Below, piece by piece: positions 8,486-16,908 of a stretch of DNA of 28,229 bases. The notes below the pieces were generated by a model. It was not told the origin of the DNA, searched no databases, and was given only the letters and a program-made list of their open reading frames with translations. Made by a program: the position numbers and the translations under genes. Source of the stretch: Haplomitrium mnioides (lineage: Eukaryota; Marchantiophyta; Haplomitriopsida; Calobryales); assembly GCA_049999725.1 (NCBI GenBank), contig JBNGIS010018362.1, positions 49,994 to 78,222 of the forward strand, in the 5' to 3' direction. Numbering within the stretch: position 1 is the first letter of the stretch; every line of letters begins with the position of its first letter.

Positions 8486-10760
8486 ATACCAAGGAGAGCA
8501 TGGAGAGCCTCAAGAGCCAGAGGAGGATGAGTTGCTTCACGAAGATCAGAGAGGAAGAAGCTATTATTTGAATCAGCAGTGCCATTAGAGAGAAGCCTTG
8601 TGGAAGTAATTTCGACAGACGAAATGAAGGCGAAGGATCTGAAGGGAGATGGGGAGTTTGTTCCTATGTGGTCGGTGAAGAGTCCCTATATTCTAACGAT
8701 CTCTTTTGATCTCAGGAAAGTTCTCAAGAGTCGAGAGCTCTGGAATTTTGTGAGGCATATTTGGGATCATAATTTGATAAGTATGATCAGCCAAGCAAAT
8801 TTCGGGAGAGTGGAGGTAGTGGATGGAGAGTTGGTGTTCTCCTTTCGAGGAGAATTTGTGCATTATTTGGAAGAAGTGGTGAGGAAGATATATCAGGTTC
8901 CCCAAGTAGATGTCCCAGAAGTGAGATTGAAACAAGATAGGCATTTAGCCTATCTTTGCTCTAATCCGTATGTAACCAATGACAGTTACAAGATTTAGGA
9001 AACTACACATTCTTTGTTGCAAGAATTCATGCAGGTGTTTGGCACAATTCTTTTCCAACCAAAGCCCAGATATGTGCCCAAGACAAGTTTATTTGTCTTA
9101 CTAAATGTGTGGAGAGAGCATACCAAGGGGATGGCGCAATTCATTTATAGTAGAAGCTTGATTTATTTTCGGATCAGCTAGAGGAAGAGCCTAGTAATTT
9201 GGTACGTATCATTCATCCTACACCATATCGAGGCTAACGGAGTATGCACTGCTGAAGAGAGGGATTTCTTGGCGAATGATCACAGAACTATTTCAGAAGA
9301 AACTATATGGGAGAATGGAACCCCAAACAAACCAGGAAAAAAGCCCTGGAAAATTCCGTTGATTAATCCCATTCCGAGAGAGAGAGTGGAAATGAGAATT
9401 TCTAACTCGCCCTATCCGAAACCTCAAAAGACGGCTGGAACGGAGTTGAAAGAAACGTGGGTGCCTAAGGCGGATCCAACAAGAGTTCCAAGGAAGATGC
9501 CAGAGGAAATGGTGGTCTACCCCTTAGCTTGTCAGAAGCCAAGAGAGGGTCGGACAATTGATATGATTGATCTTGGAGAAGGAAGTGCGGATTGGGGCAG
9601 AACTTTCGAGGAAATTGACGCCCAACGCATGGCACAAGGCAAAGGCAATGTAGCAGGGCCTTCTTCAGATCCGAAGCGGGATTCCATGGCAAGTTCAGCA
9701 GTAGTACCAAAAGCCTTCACAGAAGCGGGAGGAATCCGATGTAGTGCTTCTAGAGGTGGGAAATGGAAGATCGGGGGAGGGTCTCCTACATCCAGTTGAG
9801 ATTCCAACTGCGGCAGAGGTAAACCTTGCAGGTGTGGACCTGTTGGAAGAGGAAGACGAAGAGTCCAATAAACAAGAGGAGAACCTGAATTATGCTTTGG
9901 AGGAGTCTTCCGAGGATCCTACAGTGATTCAAAGGAGAGGGAAAGCGATAGCACAAGAATCCGATACAGAATCGGAAAATTGGGTAGGCACCTACAAGCT
10001 TCTTAGGCAAAAGATGGAGATTAAAGAAAGCAGATTGGAAGGTAGGGTATGAGAGGAAAGGGAAACTTCCCAAATACTTCGGAAATCCCTGACACAGATG
10101 GACAAGGAGAAGCAACAAGATATTGAGGATTTGGCTCCCGTGGACGCTTTGAAGAAGAAGGTAGCGACATTGGAAGCTCTCTTGAAGCAGAGAGAAGAAA
10201 GTTTCCATATTCAAGAGGAGAAATGTTCTAAGGTGACAAGAGAGCTTTAGGAGGAAAAAGGTAGGAGTCAACAGCTCTTCAGAGAGAAGGTATTTCTCCA
10301 ATCCAAAGCTTGTAAATTGATGAGCGAAATGGTGAGTATGGAGACGCAGAAGCGAACACATGAGGTGAAGGAGAAGGACTGGGTGAGGCTATACCAGGCT
10401 CTCCAGATGTCAAAGTCTGTCCAAGAAAATAAGGCCAATACCCTGTAGCTGAAGTTGGCGAAATGGCAGAAAGATTCATTGGAAAGGAAAAAGAGGGAAT
10501 TTTCATAGAACCTCTTGAAGGCAGCTTGTGATGCACTGGGGTTAAAGCAAATGTGGGATAAAGTGCAGCAAGTACAGAACTAGACCTTGGATCGAATGGA
10601 TGTGAGTATGTAGAGGCTAGTCTTCGACCTGGATGAGGCAAACTAAGAAGTAGCCAATGTACAAGAACAGTTAGCAGCCTTGGAGGAGCATAAATACTCC
10701 AAAGTAACTCGAGATTTTTTCTGAGTAAATTCGACTAAAGATATTTTAAAGTTACCTTAG
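8486..10760 (+). pseudogene. LTR-borne ORF, 5' copy: plant-transposon-protein-like domain plus coiled coil
   Basis: The span is 758 codons plus one base. The start codon seen in the 3' LTR is ATA here (8486-8488). From 8579 the frame gives MPLERSLVEVISTDEM, then a globular part with WNFVRHIWDHN, FSFRGEFVHYLEEVVRKIY and LFVLLNVWREHTKGM, similar to my recollection of the 'putative plant transposon protein' domain (PF20167). A Pro-rich middle part (9269-9660) is followed by an acidic Glu/Ser part and a long Lys/Glu/Gln heptad-like region (10080-10720) ending ILKLP-stop at 10758-10760. Stops private to this copy occur at about 8996 and 10248, and a one-base deletion near 9170. Long antisense open frames here are shadows. 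The function is unknown; it could be a structural accessory protein. Confidence 0.6.
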
Positions 10761-11238
10761 GTTAAAAAGGTCCTCTTGTTTTTTCAAAAGTGTCATTTCA
10801 AGAATTCCAAAGTTGTATAAGTCTCATCAAGACTTTAAACTGAGGGTTGTTAGTTGTTGATTCTGAAGTTGCGAGTTGCAATTGTATTTTTATGAAGTAA
10901 AGGATTCTTGAACAAAATTTCAGAATTGTGTAAAGTGGGAATTCTACAATTAATCTGGAGTAAAGAAGAGAATTCACATAAGCATGAGCAAGGAATCAGT
11001 CCTGTTCTGGATGTTGAGGGAGGAACTTAATTTGGATGAACTCTTGTGATTGTTTATTTGCAAATTGTTGTCTAGTGAAGGAAGGCAGAATCTGTCAAAG
11101 CTTTTTGGAAATTGTTCTTGAATTGCATAAGGGCGTTAGAACAGTAACTTGACCCAAGAAGGGAGCCGACTGTGGTAGGGAGGGGTATCCTGAGCAGATC
11201 GTAGGGCCTACCTGATTGTTGGAGGCGAGTAGGGGTCT

Positions 11239-11247
11239 TATTAAATA
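11239..11247 (+). promoter_or_regulatory. Candidate TATA element of the 5' LTR
   Basis: TATTAAATA, conserved exactly in the 3' LTR at 20029-20037 although nearby bases differ. An AATAAA follows about 260 bases downstream in both LTRs, which would define an R region. Not an ideal consensus. Confidence 0.35.
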
Positions 11248-11505
11248 GGCAAATGGTTTAGAGAGGAAGTGGTGAGAATCCCCCTTGCAGATCAACGGAA
11301 TTGCAGGGTTGAGTTACAGTCAAAAGATTAGGAATCACTGCAAGAATTTCTATTCCTTGTGCAAGGTGCATGGCTTAAATCCATAGCATAACCAGATACG
11401 AGAGAGTGGAAAGTGGGAGAAAGAGTATAGAAGAGCCAAGCGAAACTGCTCCTTAGTCCTTGTGATTCGCAAGGGAGAAAATGGATTTCTTGTTGGATGC
11501 GCGAG

Positions 11506-11511
11506 AATAAA
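11506..11511 (+). terminator. Candidate poly(A) signal of the LTR
   Basis: AATAAA in GAGAATAAATACAACACAAAATTGTGG, identical around the motif at 20304-20309 in the 3' LTR. It lies downstream of the candidate TATA motif, as needed for LTR transcript ends. Confidence 0.35.
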
Positions 11512-12194
11512 TACAACACAAAATTGTGGAAGTTGAAGTTCAGAAGAGTGAACGTGGATACAAGATCATCAGGATCCAAAGTATTAGAAGGACGCGTGTC
11601 GAGTGTTGGGGCATAGTTGAAGTTGGCACTAGGAGAGTCAGAAATCGGATTCAGAACAGATCTGGTTCGAGTCCAAAGAAGGGAAAATTCAGAAGTTTGA
11701 AATGATCAGCGGAACAGCGGTCAAGCTCCCAAACGGAAAATGTAGTCAAACAGCAGGGTTCCGAAGTGTACTTCTGTCGTGTAGTGGAGAAAAGTCAAGG
11801 TTGATGTCAGCAGAGTTGTCGGTTAGCAGTACAGTCAATGTATAGAGGAAAGTACAAGGAAGTACGAGTCGGTCAAGCTTCCCAGTTGACTGCGGTGGCG
11901 GACGGCTAGCGAAACCAAGTCCTAAGCAGAGCTTTGGAGGTGGCGATTGAAACCAAAAGCAACGCTTTGGAAGGGGTAATCTGACTTATTTGGATCCGTA
12001 GATGAATTTTGGAGTCTGATTTTGAGCATGTGGAATCTGATTGTGAACCCTAGATTGTCCTGGATGCTGAAAGGAAAGCTTTTGCTAAGAAATAGGGCTA
12101 TTTTGTCTCAAATCTCTATCCTCCCCGAGTAAAAGAACTTGGAGAAGGATAAATCTTACATTGTCGGGATTCCTCAATTACTACATGAGATTTT

Positions 12195-12212
12195 TGGCAC
12201 TGTTGCTAGGGA
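12195..12212 (+). other. Primer-binding site, degenerate Asp-tRNA type
   Basis: TGGCACTGTTGCTAGGGA begins nine bases after the LTR. It matches the Athila/Tat-type site as I recall it, TGGCGCCGTTGCCGGGGA, at 14 of 18 positions. All four differences are transitions at CpG sites. The preceding run of T (GAGATTTTTGGC) is also typical of these elements. Confidence 0.75.
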
Positions 12213-12301
12213 GGCAAACGAATTAGTAACAGGATTATATTTGCTTCTTTGAGGCATTCTTGATGAATAAATTGGGATAGTCCATGTAAGTTCTTTACCA
12301 T

Positions 12302-13039
12302 ATGTCTAGAGTACCTTGGGATTCTAGCACTCATCTTGGATCTGAGGGGAGACAAGAAAGACAATTGGCTAGAGAAGAAAGGCAAAGGAAAAGGGATATC
12401 CAGATGCGTGCGTGGATTGAATCAAGAAGGGCTTTATGATTCAGTTCCTCAATTGGAAGTGGGGAAGGAACATATGTTCAGGAGCGAGTCCATGATATTG
12501 AAGGAAGAGCGTTTGAGTCCAAAGAGGAAGAGGAGGTCAGATCCGTTGCTTCGAAGGAAGGGGATCACCCTTCGGGGGAATTTCCAAATCCTTTGTTTGC
12601 GGCAGGACTATTCTCAGATCCGTCCTCAGAGTCGGAAGAAAGTACTCCACCTAGTTCGCCGGGAGGAGGAGGAGGAGGAGGATCTCCAAGTCCCATAGTA
12701 GGACCGGCTCAGATGGCTACCCCAATAAAGACTCATTCGAAATATTTTTATTTCAGCGGAAACAAAGGAATCCCTCGAATGGTTCTACATCTAGTGAGAC
12801 CAGCAGGACCCAGAAGAATGGTATGCTTTAACTTTGGAGATTCGAATCATTTTGCAAACACATATCCACATCTGAAGCCACAAATCGGCAATTATCCCCT
12901 ATATGGGAATTGCAAAGAGGGAGGACAAACTCGAGCAAACTGTCTGAAACTGATACAAAGACCTCAAAGGGCGATAAGATATGTCCAAATTTTGGAAGAA
13001 GAAGGCCATCTTGCGATTGGTCAGGTGGAAGAAGAATGA
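12302..13039 (+). pseudogene. gag: Gag remnant lacking the capsid core
   Basis: One frame from ATG 12302 gives MSRVPWDSSTHLGSEGRQ and a basic, charged N-terminus, a stop at about 12437, a Ser/Pro and Gly-rich stretch (12640-12690), and two decayed CCHC zinc knuckles: CFNFGDSNHFANTY near 12823 (second and last Cys replaced) and YGNCKEGGQTRANC near 12904. About 245 codons in all is far below the several hundred of related gags. Between the Gly-rich stretch and the knuckles there is no Retrotrans_gag domain, so the capsid segment was probably lost by internal deletion. Gag normally packages the RNA; this copy could not do so alone. Confidence 0.65.
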
Positions 13040-13102
13040 TGACTATCATGTTTATCGTGTGAAAACCCGAAGTTAGAGTCGGAAGAAAATTGGGGAAAAA
13101 GA

Positions 13103-13134
13103 GTCGCTTTGGCCGAGTGGTTAAGGCATGTACT
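13103..13134 (+). other. 5'-half tRNA-Ser-like fragment
   Basis: GTCGCTTTGGCCGAGTGGTT followed by AAGGCATGTACT resembles the acceptor strand, D arm and start of the anticodon arm of plant tRNA-Ser (GCU type, from memory), including a consensus pol III A box (TGGCCGAGTGG). No B box (GGTTCGAATCC type) and no 3' acceptor strand follow, so it is not a gene. It lies between gag and the protease frame. Confidence 0.55.
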
Positions 13135-13146
13135 TAGCATATAAAA

Positions 13147-13818
13147 ATGTTAAAACGTCCATCTATGAATATGAATAAAGATATCACTAATTTGGACTAT
13201 GACTGGAATAACCCCAAATTGTTTGCATTTGGGGATCGGGATGTGTTTGAGGAAGTTTGAGCTGAGTTGCAAAAGTCCTCACAAAAACAAGTCTGATTCC
13301 GAGAGCCCAAAGCATCTCAGTCTAAGTTGGAAAAAACTAAAGTTGATGAATTGTCACAAGGCTATGATTTAGCAAAGGACATTGGTGGCCATCATACGCA
13401 TGTTTCCTTTGAGGAGCTTTTACAAGCCTTCCCTCAAGCGAAATGAGCAGTCCGAAGACTGGCCAAAGGGAGGATGAGAAAGCCAGTTCTTCCGGTTGTC
13501 CATTCCTAGAACGCAGAAGTCCGTGATGACATGGACGCTCCAGAAGTTGATGTGGAGATTGCAAGGTCCATTATTAAGAGTGTTCCAGTGGATGGAGGCT
13601 TTGGAGTAAACATTATGATCGAAAAGACGATGCAAGATCTGGAGGTTCGAGGATTGAAACCCGCTCGGAAGATTTTGAGAATGGCGGATCAGACAAGAGT
13701 AGTTCCGACAGGGACCCTAAAGGAAATCCCGATGATAATTGGAGGGGTCACATTCAAGCTTGATTATGTCGTAATCAAACCTCCAGTGACTAGTTCCCAC
13801 CCTTTGTTGCTTGGATGA
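13147..13818 (+). pseudogene. pro: Protease region of the retrotransposon
   Basis: The frame starts at ATG 13147 (MLKRPSMNMNKDITNLDYDW) and passes several stops before the protease. The catalytic aspartate is in VPVDGGFGVNIM (DGG at 13591-13599), the equivalent of the D-S/T-G motif of retropepsins; the second-half motif is within KEIPMIIGGVTFKLDYVVIK, and HPLLLG near 13800 matches the ILG motif. The enzyme would cut the Gag-Pol precursor. In-frame stops at about 13258, 13294, 13444 and 13819 disrupt it. It continues in the same frame into RT. Confidence 0.7.
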
Positions 13819-14343
13819 CCCTAGCTGTACAAGTCAAGAGTAGTCACGGATTGGAAGAAGAAGAAGATTATCTTTGGGAACAGTCCGCAGATTACTCTAC
13901 CGTTGACTAAAGAAGTTTATCAAGGGGAAACAACGGAGGAATTCCTGAGATACACTTCTGATTGGTCATCAGAAGGCCGAGAAGAGTCCACTCGTATAGT
14001 GGGAGGATTTCAGTGGTTTCCAGAAGAGTCAATTGAGGAATATCAAACATGGGCAACAAAAGAGATATTCGATGTCCAATGTCAAAATGTTGCGATGATT
14101 GATGATTTGCCCTCTAAAACGGATGACACGGTGGATGGTCCAAGTTTCATTGTTGTTCTTCCTCAACCACCAGCGGAATTATCAGTAGCCCACAAAAGAT
14201 TCTCTAAAGAGGACCAAATTCAATTAATAAATATCGAAACGGACTCTGAACCAAAAATAGTAAAAGTGTCAAAGGAACGAGTGGGAAAATCCTCGGAATC
14301 TTACAAGGAACTCTTATCGGAATTTTGGGATGTATTTTCTTAG
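13819..14343 (+). pseudogene. Protease-to-RT connector
   Basis: Same frame as the protease. Acidic, low similarity sequence with FGNSPQITLPLTKE, and ending ELLSEFWDVFS-stop, which corresponds to the conserved L-x-x-Y/F-x-D-V-F-A motif just before gypsy RT. One continuous open stretch runs 13903-14343. Confidence 0.55.
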
Positions 14344-14926
14344 AGCTATAAAGATCTGAAAGGTGTAGTGCCAGAGACCTGTCAGCATCGGATATATTTG
14401 GAGGAGAATGCAGTTCCCATCTGACAAAGGCAATATCACATAAATCCGAACCTTTTCTTAAAAGCAAAAGAAGAGATTGAAAAGCTGCTGGAGGTAGATT
14501 TTATTTTTCTTGTGGAGAATTCACAGTGGGTCTCTCCCATAATTATTGTCCCAAAGAAGGAGGACAAAATCCGAGTTTGTGTTGATTTTCAGAAGTTCAA
14601 TGCAGTGACGAAGAAGGACTTTCATTCGATGTCATTTATTGACAGCATTCTAGATGTGGTCGCAGGAAATGAATGTTATTCCTTTATGGATGGTTTTAGC
14701 GGATACAATCAAATTTTGATTCATCCTGAAGATTGAGCGAAGACTACTTTCACGGCAGATTGGGGGACATATGCCTATAAGGTTATGCCTTTTGGGCTGT
14801 GCAATGCACCAGTTACCTTTACAAGGCTGATGACACAAGCATTCGGAGAATATCTACAGGTGTTCATGGAGGTGTTCTTAGATGACTTTTGCGTGCATTC
14901 GACCACCCATACTCATTTCCACTGAT
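14344..14926 (+). pseudogene. RT: Reverse transcriptase, fingers and palm only
   Basis: Shows HRIYLEENAVPI, the WVSPIIIVPKKEDKIRVCVD block, the YSFMDGFSGYNQI block (first catalytic Asp) and the active-site box as VFLDDFCV, with FLDD at 14875-14886 in place of Y/F-x-DD. About 15 codons later the sequence jumps to the connection region: some 40-45 residues normally between the active-site box and the KVNVIMDLPLP segment are missing, and the frame shifts by one. Stops at about 14341, 14422 and 14734 add to the damage. RT copies element RNA into DNA; this copy is dead. Confidence 0.85.
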
Positions 14927-15550
14927 CAATCTAAGGTCAACGTGATTATGGATCTCCCATTACCAACCACGTTGAAGGGGCTCAGAGGGTTCTTGGGGTG
15001 TGTGGGATACTATCGAAGGATGATTGATGGGTATGCTTGGATCACGGATCCTTTGAAAAAATTATTACAAAAATCCAAAGATTGGATTTGGATAGACGAA
15101 TGTCAGAAGTCGTTTGAGAATCTGAAGCAGAGATTAAGTTCCGCTCCAATTATGGCTATTCCGGATTGGTCAAAGAAATTTCACGTTTATATTGACACAT
15201 CTCAGACTGCAATAAGGGTGGTCTTGAGCCAGAAAGGACCTCAGAAGAAAGAGCATCCAATTTATTATGCGAGTAGACAACTCTCTATCCCTAAACGGAA
15301 CTACCATACGATAAGAGGGAGGGTCTGGGTATGATCTATGCTATTCAAAAGTTCAGGCATTATCTGTTGGGATATCCGTTTGTCTTTCACACCGATCATA
15401 ACACACTGAAATACATTATAAACAAGCCCAATTTATCTAGGAGGTTAGCAAGATGGATTCTGCTTTTGCAAGAGTTTGAATTCAAAGTTCATGTGAGACC
15501 CGGGAAGGGGCATGCCAACACAGATTTCTTGTCAAGGTTGCAAGGAGAGC
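14927..15550 (+). pseudogene. RNaseH: RT connection and RNase H domain
   Basis: KVNVIMDLPLPTTLKGLRGF, then GYYRRMI and WIWIDECQKSFENLK lead into RNase H: FHVYIDTSQTAIRVVLSQ (first Asp), the EGLGMIYAIQKFRHYLLG helix (Glu) and the VFHTDHNTLKYI block (Asp), ending HANTDFLSRL. A frame change occurs near 15300-15330, so the first half is read in one frame and the second in another. The order and residues are those of gypsy RNase H. No second (archaeal-type) RNase H is seen. Confidence 0.85.
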
Positions 15551-16896
15551 CAGCCCTAGAAAGAGTGAATGACCAATTAGTCGATGAACATTTGCTCACT
15601 GTTTCCGAAGGATCGGAGTTTAAAGAATTCATTGACTATTTACAGTATCAAGTGGTGCCTGAAGGGATGAGCCCTGAGAAGAGAGCAGTCTTCCAACATA
15701 AGATGTCTGCTTACACTATGTTTCGAGGAATCTTATATAAATTGGGACCAGATGAGGTACTTCAGAGATGTGTAGAGGGAGAAGATCGGAAGAAGGTGAT
15801 TTCTACTTTCCATGAAGATATGGAGGGAGGTCATTTTGCAACCAGCAATACTATAAAGAAGATCCTTGAAAGTCGTTACTAGTGGCCGAACATGAACAAG
15901 GAAGTGGCTGAGTTTATCAAGAAATGCGATCCGTGCCAACGCATCGAATAGCCGACTGCCATATCCCATTGGCCACTAACCTCTAATTTACCCCTAGCTT
16001 CATTTGAAAAGTGGGGGATTGATTTTGTCGGTCCTATCCAACCAACAGCAAGATGGACCCATAATCGATATATCCTAGTAGCGACGGATTATGCTACAAA
16101 GTGGGCCGAAGCGAAACCAGTAAAAAGAGACACAGCTGAAATGGTTGCAGAGTTTTTATTCAACAATATAATCAGCCAATTTGGATGCCCACTAGAGTTG
16201 GTAAGTGATCGAGGAACTCATTTCCTCAATTCTACGATCAAGACCTTGACGACAAGATATCTGATCAAACATCGGAAAACAACTCCTTATAATCCAAGAG
16301 CCAATAAACATACAGAGAAGGTAAATGGAATCTTTTGTAAAATCTTAAATAAAATTGCCACAATAGATAAGATTTTGTGGGATAAGAAGGTTGTTGCAAC
16401 ATTATAGGCGTATCGGACTACGGAGAAGATTATAATGAAGAAAACTCCTTATTTTCTCGTTTACGGAATGCATCCTATTATGCCGATGGAGCTTGCGATT
16501 CCGACATTGCAAATCCAGATCACAGACAAGAAAACAGTGGAAGAGAGTGTATGGGATCAAATCTAGGAGATTATTTGGTTGGAAGAAGAGAGGACACTGA
16601 GTCTGGAAGCTACTGAAGAGATTCATTGGCAGTGGAAATGGAGACATGACCAGAACTTAAGGTCAGCGATGGTCAAAGATGGAGAATTGGTTCTGGTATA
16701 TAATTGGAGATACCAATTATTTCCGGACAAGCTTCAGACCAGATGGGATGGTCCTTATCAAGTCATCCATGTGTACGAAAATGGATCAATGTCGTTGGCG
16801 ACACTTGATGGGGAATCTCTCCCGACGAGCATCAACGGATACAGGTTGAAGAAATACTTCTATGAAGAAGATGCCTGCGAGGACGCTGCGCAATAG
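15551..16896 (+). pseudogene. INT: Integrase with D,D(35)E core and GPY tail, no chromodomain
   Basis: The HHCC zinc part is present (FHEDMEGGHF...KKCDPCQR, 15810-15947). The core has Asp at 16021-16023 (GIDFVGP), Asp at 16207-16209 (VSDRGTHF) and Glu at 16315-16317 (HTEKVNG), spacing D-x61-D-x35-E, so all catalytic positions are kept. The C-terminal part has RWDGPYQVIHVYENGSM (GPY module) and NGYRLKKYF, ending at TAG 16894-16896 inside the polypurine tract. In-frame stops at about 15880, 15949, 16405 and 16564 inactivate it. Integrase would insert the cDNA. Lack of a chromodomain excludes the chromovirus branch. Confidence 0.88.
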
Positions 16897-16906
16897 GGAG
16901 GGGGAG
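16895..16906 (+). other. Polypurine tract
   Basis: AGGGAGGGGGAG, followed by CA and then the TG of the 3' LTR. It is the expected plus-strand DNA primer site and overlaps the integrase stop codon. Confidence 0.85.
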
Positions 16907-16908
16907 CA

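Larger units (their letters stand above)
8098..12185 (+). mobile_element. 5' LTR (4088 bp)
   Basis: Collinear along its whole length with 16909-20983. Starts TGTGACGCAG and ends ATTACTACA. The first 2.6 kb contain an ORF; the last 1.4 kb hold a candidate TATA motif at 11239-11247 and an AATAAA at 11506-11511, both kept in the other LTR. More than 4 kb is long for a plant LTR. Confidence 0.93.

Noticed and set aside
9786-10361. 191-codon minus-strand open frame in the 5' LTR
   Set aside because: It is antisense to the LTR ORF, Leu/Phe/His-rich, and is not kept as an equally open frame in the other LTR. A shadow of the coiled-coil coding frame.
13103-13134. A functional tRNA gene or a SINE head
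   Set aside because: No B box, no 3' acceptor strand, no A-rich tail and no target duplication.
16680-16896. A chromodomain after integrase
   Set aside because: The frame ends soon after the GPY module with NGYRLKKYF and a short acidic tail; no aromatic-cage pattern.
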